A DNA stretch of 64,000 nucleotides from Planctomycetota bacterium (lineage in GTDB: Bacteria; Planctomycetota; GCA-002687715; DRQF01): contig JACKGY010000004.1 in assembly GCA_020639295.1 (NCBI GenBank), positions 434,001-498,000 of the forward strand. Reading direction: 5' to 3'. The translations under genes were made by a program, and so were the position numbers. Positions 25,636 through 33,905 of this stretch are shown in pieces (the stretch's first letter is position 1; every line of letters begins with the position of its first letter). The notes under the pieces are model-generated. The model made no database searches, had not been told where the DNA came from, and was given only the letters and a program-made list of their open reading frames with translations.

Positions 25636-27455
25636 GGGGGCTGTCGGAAAAGTCCCGGCCGGATTCCACCGTTGAGGGGGCTTCCGGGGCTTCGTGGGAC
25701 CGTTCAATCAAGGGGTTTGAGCCGGGATCTGTTGGCTCGGAGTTCCGTTCTGGTTCTTGGGCGCCGTAGGCGCCGTTTTCGGTGGGGAGAAGCCCCCCGG
25801 GGGGCTAGATGATCGGCTTGACGAGCTGCCAAGCCGACACCAGGACGCGGATGTTGGTGGCTATGGCGGCGAGGCTCCATTCGAGCTTGGCTCCGGCCCT
25901 ACCGAAACGGCTCACCCGGCGTCTGCCCGTGACCGCGGTCATCAGCGCGATTCGTCCTTCCACGCTGGGTGCGCGGGCCCGGTAGATCTCGCGGCCTCGC
26001 TCGCTGGACATCCGATGGCGTAGCCTCTGGCGAGAGCCTTCATGTCGGTCTCTGGTGATGGTCCTGACCTTCTTGCTGCCGCCGCAGCAGGAAGCGAGCA
26101 GTGGGCAGCGGCTACAGTCTTCGGACTCGTAGGTCCGCCGCTTGACCTTCCGCCCCTTCAGCCTCTGGGTCTGCGTCCGCACGAAGCGCAGACGCGCACC
26201 AAGCGGACAGACGTATAGGTCCTCGTCTTCTCGATAGTGGAAACAGAGTCGGTGCAGGCGCCCGTTGCGGCCGCGTGGCATCCGAGCGACCTCCTCGACC
26301 GTCAGAATCTCGCCTCCGGCGATCCGCTCCCGCTGTGCCGCCAGAGCTTCCTCATCGATCGATTCGCCCTCGGGGACCGCAATGAAACCCTCGATCCCGG
26401 CTTCCTCTAATGCCGTGAGATCAGGACCCGGACCGTAGGCCGAGTCGGCCAGCACGGCTTCCGGCTTCTCGCCGCAGTTGCGTTCGATCTCCTCGACCAT
26501 CGGAATGAGCTGGCCAGCATCACCGGTCTCATCGTTCAGGTCGACGGCCACGACCATGCCGGAATCGACGTCCACCGCCACCTGGGCGTTGTAGTGGAGG
26601 CCGAAGCAACCGTCCTTGCCGGCCATTCCTCGGGCTTCCGGATCGGTCACCGAGACCTGTTCCTGCACTCTGCTCGACCCTCGCGCAGAGCGCTTCTGGC
26701 GCTCGGAAAACTCCGCGAGCGCCGCCTGCAAGGCTCGTTGCTGCCGCTCGAAGCGACGCTTCTGTTGAGCCGGCGTCTTGTCCGGATCCCCGCCCCAGTC
26801 GAGGCCCCCGGTCAGCGATTCCCGACGCTCGTTCTCCTCGTACTCGGAAGAAAGTCGGGCGACCTCTCGATCGGCCTCCTCGAGCTCGCGCTCGATCCGA
26901 GCACGCCGCAGGATGGAGCCCTTGCTGCCGCGTGCCTTCAGCTTCGTCCCGTCGAGGGCCACACGACTCAGCTTGAGCACGCCGGCCCGACGACCGAGCG
27001 TCAGCGTGTCCCGCAAGAGTCCCTGAAGCTCGGAGCCGTGGCGCACGACGAATTCCGCAATCGTCGCGTGGTCCGGTCGCTGACACTCCATCAGATAGCG
27101 CACGTCGATCCGATTGTGGCAGGCGTCCTCGAGCTGACGGCTCGAACGGTAGCCCGTCAGCATGCCGTAGACGTAGAGCGCAGCCATGTAACGCGGATGG
27201 TAGGGCGGGCGACCTCGTGCCAGGTCATAGACCCGCTCCATCGCCTGAATCGAACCGGAAAGCGCCTCCGACTCGAAGAGCGCAAGGACATGGCGCACAA
27301 GATGATCCGCCGGAATCACGTCATCCAGGCGCTCCGGAAAGAGCACCATCTGAAAACGTCGTTCCTCTGGAGCTCGAAATCCCGCCATCCGACCCTCCCC
27401 GATCAATCCGTGATCGGGGGGAGTCTAGCTGATCCGGACTTTTCCGACAGCCCCC
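25636..27455 (-). mobile_element. IS1182-family insertion sequence, copy 1 (~1820 bp)
   Basis: Bounded by 20-bp perfect terminal inverted repeats, GGGGGCTGTCGGAAAAGTCC at 25636-25655 and its complement at 27436-27455. It contains one transposase gene on the minus strand. It splits a CCAGCCGCTGGCTGG hairpin at its centre. The flanks read CCAGCCGCT and GCTGGCTGG, so 3, 5 or 7 bp (GCT, CGCTG or CCGCTGG) were duplicated; the G/C runs at the ends make the exact boundary ambiguous. A near-identical copy lies at 62024-63845 in the opposite orientation. Confidence 0.92.
25805..27388 (-). CDS. IS1182-family DDE transposase (copy 1)
   Basis: 527 aa from ATG 27388, preceded by GGGGAGGG; a TTG start at 27406 would add six residues. 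N-terminal DUF772-like region (MVLFPERLDDVIPADHLVRHV; RPPYHPRYMAALYVYGMLTGYRSSRQLEDAC), first catalytic Asp in SRVALDGTKLKA, second in AVLADSAYGPG, and a Cys cluster (EDCSRCPLLASCC) before the C-terminal segment APSVEGRIALMTAV with the presumed Glu. The frame is intact, so the element may be active. The product is identical to that of copy 2. Confidence 0.93.
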   Translation of the reverse strand: MAGFRAPEERRFQMVLFPERLDDVIPADHLVRHVLALFESEALSGSIQAMERVYDLARGRPPYHPRYMAALYVYGMLTGYRSSRQLEDACHNRIDVRYLMECQRPDHATIAEFVVRHGSELQGLLRDTLTLGRRAGVLKLSRVALDGTKLKARGSKGSILRRARIERELEEADREVARLSSEYEENERRESLTGGLDWGGDPDKTPAQQKRRFERQQRALQAALAEFSERQKRSARGSSRVQEQVSVTDPEARGMAGKDGCFGLHYNAQVAVDVDSGMVVAVDLNDETGDAGQLIPMVEEIERNCGEKPEAVLADSAYGPGPDLTALEEAGIEGFIAVPEGESIDEEALAAQRERIAGGEILTVEEVARMPRGRNGRLHRLCFHYREDEDLYVCPLGARLRFVRTQTQRLKGRKVKRRTYESEDCSRCPLLASCCGGSKKVRTITRDRHEGSRQRLRHRMSSERGREIYRARAPSVEGRIALMTAVTGRRRVSRFGRAGAKLEWSLAAIATNIRVLVSAWQLVKPII

Positions 27456-27715
27456 GCTGGCTGGCCCTGGGTTCTGCATCGAGGACCTTCGAGCTTCGGA
27501 TGCGCAGCCGGCGCTGCGCGGTCCTTTCGCGTCGGATCGTGACGCGGCCTCTCCGTAGGGACCGCGGAGCGCCTGCTCCGCCTCTTCCACCAGGCCGGCT
27601 GGGCAGCCGGCGCTCCAGTTCACCGCCCACCCGGACCGCGGAGCGCCTGCTCCGCCTCTTCCTCCAGGCCGGCTATGCAGCCGGCGCTCCAGCTCGCCAC
27701 CCGCGCGAATCGCCG
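27456..27715. repeat. Hairpin repeat mosaic with a 74-bp tandem duplication
   Basis: Starts with the second half of module B, then module C (GCGCAGCCGGCGCTGCGC near 27501). Two tandem ~74-bp units start at 27561 and 27635, each a GCGGAGCGCCTGCTCCGC hairpin (module D) followed by module A (GCCGGCTGGGCAGCCGGC, or its GCCGGCTATGCAGCCGGC variant). No gene is supported in the 27456-27788 gap. Confidence 0.85.
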
Positions 27716-27725
27716 GTCTCGTCCG

Positions 27726-27754
27726 TGGAGCTGCCGCGCGCCGCCGGTTAGGCT
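27726..27754 (+). promoter_or_regulatory. Putative coaD promoter (TGGAGC-17-TAGGCT)
   Basis: TGGAGC at 27726-27731 and TAGGCT at 27749-27754 are 17 bp apart, 35 bp before the coaD ATG. The segment GTCCGTGGAGCTG with the same spacing to TAGGAT recurs before the lipoprotein gene at 40754. Confidence 0.5.
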
Positions 27755-27788
27755 GGCGGCGGCCGGAGACGGTCCGAAGGAGACGCGC

Positions 27789-28283
27789 ATGACCCGTAAG
27801 GCCCTCTACGCCGGTAGTTTCGACCCGATGACCCGCGGTCATCTCGACATCATCCGCAGGGCACGGCTGCTCGCAGACGAGCTGGTCGTCGCGGTGGGCA
27901 CGAACGCGGGCAAGAAGGCCCTGTTCAGCGCCGAGGAGCGGGTGGCGATGCTCGCCCGCGCGACCGACGATCTCGACGGCGTCGAGGTGGTCGCCTTCTC
28001 CGGCCTGGTCGTCGACGAGGCACGGCGGCGCGGCGCCACCATCCTGGTCCGCGGCATCCGCTCGGTGGCGGACTTCGAGGACGAGCGTACCATGGCCCTC
28101 ACCAACCGTTGCCTCGCCCCGGACATCGACACGATCATCCTCGTGCCCAGCGAGGAGTACGCCTTCCTGTCATCGCGCCTGGTGAAGGAGGTCGTCGGCT
28201 CCGGCGGGAACCTCGACCGGTTCCTCGACCCGGAGACCGCCGCCGCCCTCAGGGCCAGGCTTTCGGAGTCGCAACGTGACTGA
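27789..28283 (+). CDS. coaD: Phosphopantetheine adenylyltransferase
   Basis: 164 aa, the usual length. ATG 27789 has AAGGAG six bases upstream. Nucleotidyltransferase motif YAGSFDPMTRGHLDIIRRA (T-x-G-H), RGIRSVADFEDE and EYAFLSSRLVKEV are diagnostic. CoaD transfers AMP from ATP to 4'-phosphopantetheine in coenzyme A synthesis. It overlaps ridA by 8 bases. Confidence 0.97.
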   Translation: MTRKALYAGSFDPMTRGHLDIIRRARLLADELVVAVGTNAGKKALFSAEERVAMLARATDDLDGVEVVAFSGLVVDEARRRGATILVRGIRSVADFEDERTMALTNRCLAPDIDTIILVPSEEYAFLSSRLVKEVVGSGGNLDRFLDPETAAALRARLSESQRD

Positions 28284-28668
28284 GCGCAAGCGTGCCATCT
28301 CGACGCCCCGGGCCCCGGCGGCGATCGGGCCCTATTCCCAGGCCATCGCCATGGACGGCTGGCTCCATTGTTCCGGCCAGATCCCGCTCGACCCCGAGAC
28401 CGGCAGCATCGTCGGCGACGACGTCGCCGCGCAGACGCGGCAGGTCCTGACCAATCTCGAGAACGTGCTGCGCGCCGCCGGCTGCACGCTCGACGACGTG
28501 GTCAAGGCCAACGTCTACCTGGTCGACCTCGGTGAATTCCAGGCGATGAACGAGGTCTACGCCGAGTACTTCAAGGCCAGGCCGCCGGCCCGGGCCTGCG
28601 TCCAGGTGGCGGCGCTGCCCAAGGGCTCGCTGGTCGAGATCGACTGCATCGCCCGCCTCGATCGCTGA
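28276..28668 (+). CDS. ridA: RidA-family enamine/imine deaminase
   Basis: 130 aa from GTG 28276, which overlaps the coaD stop. RidA/YjgF motifs: PRAPAAIGPYSQAI, SGQIPLDPETG, KANVYLVDLGEFQAMNEVYAEYF, RPPARACVQVAALPKGSLVEID. The conserved Arg (PARACVQV) and Glu (SLVEID) are present. RidA hydrolyses reactive 2-aminoacrylate intermediates made by PLP enzymes. Second gene of the coaD operon. Confidence 0.94.
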   Translation: MTERKRAISTPRAPAAIGPYSQAIAMDGWLHCSGQIPLDPETGSIVGDDVAAQTRQVLTNLENVLRAAGCTLDDVVKANVYLVDLGEFQAMNEVYAEYFKARPPARACVQVAALPKGSLVEIDCIARLDR

Positions 28669-28733
28669 ACCCGGCCGACGTCGCGCGCCCGTACTTCGGG
28701 CGGCGATCCCGCGGCCCGGACCCGATCGGCGCC

Positions 28734-28749
28734 GCCCGCTTCGGCGGGC
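28734..28749. terminator. Bidirectional UUCG-loop hairpin between ridA and the convergent gene
   Basis: A 6-bp stem GCCCGC/GCGGGC closes a TTCG tetraloop, just before the 3' end of the minus-strand gene. Another 6-bp hairpin (CGCCCG/CGGGCG) lies at 28686-28702. Confidence 0.45.
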
Positions 28750-28756
28750 AGGTCGC

Positions 28757-30571
28757 TCAGGGCGCCTTCGGCTCCTCGAGCCGCGCGCGGAAGGCCTCGA
28801 GGCGCTGTCGATCATCCGCCCGCACCGCTCGGCCGAGCTGGCGCTCGCAGAGCACGCGGAGGTTGTCGAGGCCGATGCCGCCCTGGCGGCGCAGGTAGTC
28901 GAGCTGATGCAGGCTGCGCAGGGCGAGGATCTGGTCGGCGGGCCCCCGGGCCCGATCGAGGGCCTCGACGTAGAGCCGCGTGGCCAGGCCCAGGTCGCCG
29001 GCGCGCTGGGCGTCCTGCGCCAGCCAGTAACGGGACAGGCCGTCCGACGGGTCGGCGAGCCCGCGTTGCCAGTGGTCGCGGGCGCGCCCGAGATCGCCGG
29101 TGGCCGCCGCGAGCGCCCCGGCCAGACCCTGGAGCCCGGCGATCCGGCGCGGATCGGCCAGGAGGGCGCGGATCGCGCCCTCGGCCTCGTTCGCGTGACC
29201 TCCGGGGCGGAGTTCGATCCGGACCCGCTCGAGGAGGAGCCGCGGTTCGCCGGGATGGTCGGCCAGGGCCGCGTCGATGATCTCGCGTTCGCTCCGGCGC
29301 GGATCGCGGCTGGTTGCCGCCGCCGCCTCGGCCCGGGCGATCGCGGCCAGCGGGCCCTCGGGGCGGAGGGAGTCCAGGAGCAGCTGCGGATCACGCCAGG
29401 GCAGGCAGCGGATCACCGACAGCAGGCCGAGAGCGGCGATGCCGAGACCGAGAACCCAGCGCAGCGGCCGCCGCGGGCGGAGCAGGAGGAGGGCGAGGCC
29501 ACCGCCAAGCGGCAGGGCGAAGGGCAGGAGGACGGGTAGGAGGTCGGCCGGCCGGACCAGCGCGCCACCACCGAGGATCGGCGTCGTCGGCAGGAGCAGA
29601 AGGGGCAGGAAGGCCAGCGCGAGCGCCAGGCGACCCTGGCGCGCGAGTCGCGCCCGAAAGGCCAGGAGCAGGGAAGCGAGGAGGACGAGGCCGCCGACCA
29701 AGGCCTGGCCGCCACCCAGGGCCTCGGCGCCGGGGGCCGCCGGGTCCGGGCTCGCGGCGCCGGGACCGAGCAGGACCGGGATCTCGGCGCCGCCGATCTG
29801 GGCCAGGCCCGCGGCCAGGCTGCCGAAGAGACCGGTGCCGTCGTAGGCGCGGGCCTCCGGGGCCAGGCCGATCCGGCCCATCAGCAGGGTGGCGGCGATC
29901 AGGACCAGGACCATGGCGACGACCATGGGGCGGGCCCGGCGCCAGGCCTCGTCGAGCGGCTGGCCATGGGCCCAGGCCGCCACCAGGGGCCAGGCCGCCA
30001 GCGGCGCGCAGGCCGGAGCCGCCATACCGCCCAGGATCGCGAAGCTGAAGGCCGCGCCGCGGTCGCGCCGGCCCGGCGTCGGGCGCGAGGCGAAGAGGTT
30101 GGCGAGCAGGAAGGCGAGCATGGCCAGGAGCGTGGCGCGGCCCGAGATCGTGCCCAGGGTCGGGACGAAGGCCGGATGGAGGCTCACCAGCAGGGCCGCG
30201 AGGGCGGCCGGTAGCGGCGGCAGGCCGTGGCGCCGCAGCAGGCGCTGGAGGGCGACCAGGATCGCGAGCAGCAGGAGGAGGTTGCCCAGGCGCAGGACCA
30301 GGAGGCCACCGTCACCGAGTTCCAGGTCGCTGGCGACGCTGAGGGTGGCCAGCGGTCGCCAGCGGGCCTCGGGTGCGTCCGCCGGGCTGCCGTAGAGCAG
30401 GGCCTCGATCGCCGGGGCGGCGGCGCGCAGCGCCGGATCGGCCTCGATCGCCATGGCGTCGGGGAGGCTCGGCGCCGAACAGACGAGCGGTACCTTGACC
30501 AGGACGGCGACCAGCATCAGCAGGGCCAGCTCCCGTCCCTTCACGATCGTCGACAGGTCGATCCTCTTCAT
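28757..30571 (-). CDS. Multi-pass membrane protein with C-terminal TPR-like region
   Basis: 604 aa. The first ~400 residues hold about ten hydrophobic segments, Leu/Ala-rich, with a luminal loop motif ARWRPLATLSV after the first segment, as in TMTC-like and other TPR membrane proteins of GT-C topology. The last ~200 residues are helical TPR-like repeats (EPRLLLERVRIELRPGGHANEAEGAI; LSRYWLAQDAQRAGDLGLATRLYVEAL). Possible role: membrane glycosyltransferase-like or envelope assembly protein; neither is shown. A TATGAT -10 box ends 9 bases before the ATG. Confidence 0.72.
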   Translation of the reverse strand: MKRIDLSTIVKGRELALLMLVAVLVKVPLVCSAPSLPDAMAIEADPALRAAAPAIEALLYGSPADAPEARWRPLATLSVASDLELGDGGLLVLRLGNLLLLLAILVALQRLLRRHGLPPLPAALAALLVSLHPAFVPTLGTISGRATLLAMLAFLLANLFASRPTPGRRDRGAAFSFAILGGMAAPACAPLAAWPLVAAWAHGQPLDEAWRRARPMVVAMVLVLIAATLLMGRIGLAPEARAYDGTGLFGSLAAGLAQIGGAEIPVLLGPGAASPDPAAPGAEALGGGQALVGGLVLLASLLLAFRARLARQGRLALALAFLPLLLLPTTPILGGGALVRPADLLPVLLPFALPLGGGLALLLLRPRRPLRWVLGLGIAALGLLSVIRCLPWRDPQLLLDSLRPEGPLAAIARAEAAAATSRDPRRSEREIIDAALADHPGEPRLLLERVRIELRPGGHANEAEGAIRALLADPRRIAGLQGLAGALAAATGDLGRARDHWQRGLADPSDGLSRYWLAQDAQRAGDLGLATRLYVEALDRARGPADQILALRSLHQLDYLRRQGGIGLDNLRVLCERQLGRAVRADDRQRLEAFRARLEEPKAP

Positions 30572-30580
30572 GCGCCGGGG

Positions 30581-30586
30581 ATCATA
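30581..30586 (-). promoter_or_regulatory. -10 box TATGAT of the 604-aa membrane protein gene
   Basis: Read on the minus strand, TATGAT lies nine bases before the ATG at 30571; the intervening CCCCGGCGC is no RBS. A leaderless or near-leaderless mRNA is likely. Confidence 0.45.
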
Positions 30587-30682
30587 CCAGACCCCCCGGG
30601 GATGGAAGCGGGGCCGGCGCCGCCTTTGGCGGGGCGCCGCCTTCGGCTATGTTCGCTCCGCGACCGAGACCGGAGGACGAGC

Positions 30683-31756
30683 ATGCTCTACTGCCCCAAG
30701 TGCGAGACGATCTACGACGACGGCGAGGAGGTTTGCCCGCCCTGCGGCATCGAGCTGGTCAGCCGTCTGAGCCGCCGCGAGAGTCTCGACGAGCTGGAGG
30801 AGGACTACGCCCGCGACCTGTTCGCGGACGAGGGCGACGTCATGCGCTACTGCGGGCGCTGCCTGCGCGAGTTCACCCGCACGTCGACGCACTGCGGTGA
30901 CTGCGGCGGTGTCGGTCTCGCCGAGCTGCCGCGGGCGGCCTTCCTGACCGCGATGGCGCGCAGCCAGGTCGAGCCCTTCCTCTTCCGCGAGCAGCCGACC
31001 GCGCCCGAGACCGAGCTGGTCCGCGTGCTCGAGGCCCCGACGCCGGGGCAGGCAGCCTTCGCGGCGGCGACGCTCGAGGGCATGGGCGTGGACGTGTTCA
31101 TCGGTGACGACCTGATCGAAGCCGATCCCATGGCCGAGGGCATCGGCATCTTCGTGCCGGCGGACGAGGTCGAGGCCTGCTCGATGATCATCCCCGACGA
31201 CCTCGCCGACTGGTTCGACGACGAGGACGACGAGATCGACGCGGCGCGCGACACGCGCAGCCCCTACGACCGCAAGCTCGCCCTGGCGGAGAGCCATCGC
31301 GCGATCGGCCGGCGCGGTCGCGCCATGATGCTCGCCGCCGAGGCGATCGAGCTGGCGCCCGACGAGCCCCGGGCCTTCGACCTGCTCGGTCAGCTCGCCG
31401 CCGAAGAGGGCGACCATCGCCGCGCGGTCGAGTGCTTCGAGGAGGCCGTGCGTCGGTCGCCGGACCCGGTCACCTGCATGAGCATGTGGCGTTTCATCGT
31501 CCATTCGCTCGCCGACGCCGAGGGCCGTCCGGCGTTCAAGGGACCGGCGGCCGACCGGGCCCTGGAAGCCCTGGTCGCGTTCAGCGATCGGCACTCGCGG
31601 ATGATGGGCGCCTGGTTGCTCCGGCTGGAGTTGCAGAGCGTTCGCGACGCCAAGACCGCCGCCGCGGCGACGGTGGCGCGCATCCGCCAGGTGAACCGCT
31701 GGCTCCTCGACCTCGAGGGCCCCGCTCGCGCCACCGTCGAACGCTGGAAGCTCTGA
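30683..31756 (+). CDS. Double zinc-ribbon protein with DUF2007-like and TPR domains
   Basis: 357 aa from ATG 30683 (RBS CGGAGGA). Two zinc-ribbon pairs open the protein: CPKCETIYDDGEEVCPPCG (residues 4-22) and YCGRCLREFTRTSTHCGDCG (~56-75). Next comes a ~70-residue domain resembling DUF2007 (APTPGQAAFAAATLEGMGVDV), then an acidic stretch (WFDDEDDEID) and TPR-like helices (AEEGDHRRAVECFEEAVRRSP). No membrane segment. It is probably an adaptor or signalling protein; the function is unknown. The gap shared with the divergent membrane TPR gene is 111 bp. Confidence 0.78.
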   Translation: MLYCPKCETIYDDGEEVCPPCGIELVSRLSRRESLDELEEDYARDLFADEGDVMRYCGRCLREFTRTSTHCGDCGGVGLAELPRAAFLTAMARSQVEPFLFREQPTAPETELVRVLEAPTPGQAAFAAATLEGMGVDVFIGDDLIEADPMAEGIGIFVPADEVEACSMIIPDDLADWFDDEDDEIDAARDTRSPYDRKLALAESHRAIGRRGRAMMLAAEAIELAPDEPRAFDLLGQLAAEEGDHRRAVECFEEAVRRSPDPVTCMSMWRFIVHSLADAEGRPAFKGPAADRALEALVAFSDRHSRMMGAWLLRLELQSVRDAKTAAAATVARIRQVNRWLLDLEGPARATVERWKL

Positions 31757-32598
31757 CCAGCAGCGCTCGGAGCACCGACCGCTCGGAGCGCCAGCCGGTC
31801 GGAGCGCCAGCCGCTGGCTGGCCAAGGTTTCCTCGCCGTGGAATCGTCGAGCTTCGGATGCGCAGCAGGCGCTGCGCGGTCCTTCCGGAGCGCCAGCCGC
31901 TCGGAGCGCCAGCCGCTGGCTGGCCTAGTCTTCTTCGCCCGTCGTTCGTGGTCTTGCCGCGACGATGGCCATGCTTGGCGTCGTCGACGATTCGAGAGCG
32001 ATCGGCGTCTAGGCCGGCTTGGCAGCCGGCGCTCCGGGGCGCGTCGTCGCCGAGAGCAATCGGGCTTCGGATGCGCAGCAGGCGCTGCGCGGTCCAACCG
32101 AGCGTAGCGGGCGCTGCGCGGTCCTTTCGGAGCGCCAGCCGCTGGCTGGCCTAGTTCTCTTCGCCCGTGGTTCGTGGACTTGCCGCGACGATGGCCATGC
32201 TTGGCGTCGTCGACGATTCGAGAGCGATCGGCGTCTAGGCCGGCTTGGCAGCCGGCGCTCCGGGGCGCGTCGTCGCCGAGAGCAATCGGGCTTCGGATGC
32301 GCAGCAGGCGCTGCGCGGTCCTTTCGGAGCGCCAGCCGCTGGCTGGCCTAGTTCTCTTCGCCCGTGGTTCGTGGACTTGCCGCGACGATGGCCATGCTTG
32401 GCGTCGTCGACGATTCGAGAGCGATCGGCGTCTAGGCCGGCTTGGCAGCCGGCGCTCCGGGGCGCGTCGTCGCCGAGAGCAATCGGGCTTCGGATGCGCA
32501 GCGGGCGCTGCGCGGTCCAATCAGAGCGCAGCAGGCGCTGCGCGGTCCGTTCGGAGCGCCAGCCGGTCGGAGCGCCAGCCGCTGGCTGGCCCGGTCCG
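31757..32598. repeat. Hairpin repeat array with three ~197-bp tandem units
   Basis: An 842-bp gap between convergent genes made almost wholly of repeat modules. Module B (CCAGCCGCTGGCTGG) recurs before 31921, 32147, 32344 and again near 32575; module A (GCCGGCTTGGCAGCCGGC) and module C (GCGCAGCAGGCGCTGCGC or its GGGC form) follow in each unit. Units start at 31921, 32147 and 32344: the last two are 197 bp apart, and the first is 226 bp because an extra C-like module (AGCGTAGCGGGCGCTGCGC) is inserted. The spacer between B and A is nearly identical in all three units. No gene is supported; frames through it translate only the repeats. Confidence 0.93.
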
Positions 32599-33618
32599 TC
32601 AGCGCTGGTCGATCCAGGCCTGGAGGAGGCGGATGCCGGTCATGTCCTGCACGGTCGAGAGTTCGTCGGGCATGCGGGCGTCGGAGACCGTCAGCATGCG
32701 CCGGGTGAGCATCGAATTCTCGGCGTCGCCGGGAACCAGCACGCCGTCGTCGAGGGTGAAGTCCTCGGAGATGCGGATCATGCCGGTGAGGTGCATCGGC
32801 GTGGTCGCCCGCAGGTCGAGCGTGCCGCTGCCATGGCCACCAGGGACGTGGCAGACACCGCAGTTGACGTCGAGATAGCTCCGGGCCCGGGTCTCCAGGT
32901 CGAGGCTGGTATCGCGATAGTCGGCCTGGTGGGGCAGGGCGCTGCGATCGGCGGGCAGGCCCTCGAGGACGCCGAGCCGAGCCCAGTGCTCGAGCTGGTT
33001 GCGGCTCTCGCCGGTGATCGTCACCGGGCGATCGAGCTGCGCCGGCTTGAAGCCGAGGATCAGCTCCGAGGCCCGGCTGTGGCAGCGCTGGCAGCGATCG
33101 TCGGCGGTGATCTTCCACAGCTGCGAGCTCTTGCCGTAGTTGGCGTAGAAGCTCGAGCCCTCGCGGACGCGGTCGGCCTCCTTCTGGTCCTCGCGCCACT
33201 GGTAGGTGGCGAAGTGCAGGCGGCGGCCGCGGATCTCGATCATCCGGCTCTCGAGGTAGAGACGGTCACCATCCTCCTCGATGAAGATGGTGAACATGAA
33301 GCGCGTGCCCTCGGGAAAGACGAGACGGCCGTCGTCGCCCCAGCGCAGCTTGCCTTCCTTCGGCAGGAGGATGAAGCGCTCCTTCTGGGCGCCGTCGGTC
33401 CAGAGCGGCGCGATGATCTCGTAGGGCAGGAGTCCGGGCGCGAAGGTCTTGCCGGCGACGTCGGCGTAGAAGCCGGTCTCCGACAGCAGCGTCGGGAAGT
33501 CGTCCGCCCGGGCCGCGCGCCGGCGACCCTCGTCCTGAGGCCGCGGACCGCCTTCCGCGACGAGGAAGGGAACGAAGACGAGGGCCAGGGTGCTGAGCAG
33601 GGCGAGGCTTCTGAACAT
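32599..33618 (-). CDS. Secreted diheme c-type cytochrome-like protein (SO_2930-type family)
   Basis: 339 aa with a signal peptide (MFRSLALLSTLALVFVPFLVA). The segment LLSETGFYADVAGKTFAPGLLPYEIIAPLWTDGA, APLWTDGAQKERFILLP in particular, is typical of the SO_2930/HNE_0200-type family. Two haem-binding motifs are visible, CQRCH and CGVCH, so it should bind two c-type haems in the periplasm; a Met ligand may come from HLTGMIR or the later ARMPDEL. RBS AGGAAA precedes the ATG; a possible -10 TAAGAT lies at 33649-33654. Redox partner unknown. Confidence 0.85.
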   Translation of the reverse strand: MFRSLALLSTLALVFVPFLVAEGGPRPQDEGRRRAARADDFPTLLSETGFYADVAGKTFAPGLLPYEIIAPLWTDGAQKERFILLPKEGKLRWGDDGRLVFPEGTRFMFTIFIEEDGDRLYLESRMIEIRGRRLHFATYQWREDQKEADRVREGSSFYANYGKSSQLWKITADDRCQRCHSRASELILGFKPAQLDRPVTITGESRNQLEHWARLGVLEGLPADRSALPHQADYRDTSLDLETRARSYLDVNCGVCHVPGGHGSGTLDLRATTPMHLTGMIRISEDFTLDDGVLVPGDAENSMLTRRMLTVSDARMPDELSTVQDMTGIRLLQAWIDQR

Positions 33619-33893
33619 GGCGGGTTTCCTGATCGGGGACCGGCGCCGATCTTAGCCCGCGGCGCCCGCCAGCTCCACGTCCGAGTACGGCGATTCGTCT
33701 CCCGATCCGATCCGGCCCTGCCGGGTCGTCATGTCGCGGTCCGTTCGGCAGCCACTCCGATGGCGTCGCGGCGATGACGGGAAGCACTCCGGCCGGTTCC
33801 GGGTGAGGCCCTCTCTCCGCGCGAACCACCTCGCCCCCGAGCGCCCGGGGAGTGCCCCTACTACTCGTCGCCGCAGGGGTACCCCGTCGCGGC

Positions 33894-33899
33894 CATAAT
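33894..33899 (+). promoter_or_regulatory. -10 box CATAAT of the peptide-transport operon, probable leaderless start
   Basis: CATAAT is followed by TCCGCC and ATG 33906, the same six-base spacer as in upp. No RBS is present. The upstream ~275 bp (33619-33893) show no other clear element apart from the cytochrome promoter on the other strand. Confidence 0.45.
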
Positions 33900-33905
33900 T
33901 CCGCC

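Noticed and set aside
31921..32590. CRISPR array
   Set aside because: The repeat unit is ~197 bp and the intervening sequence is the same in each unit, so there are no unique spacers; no cas genes are nearby.
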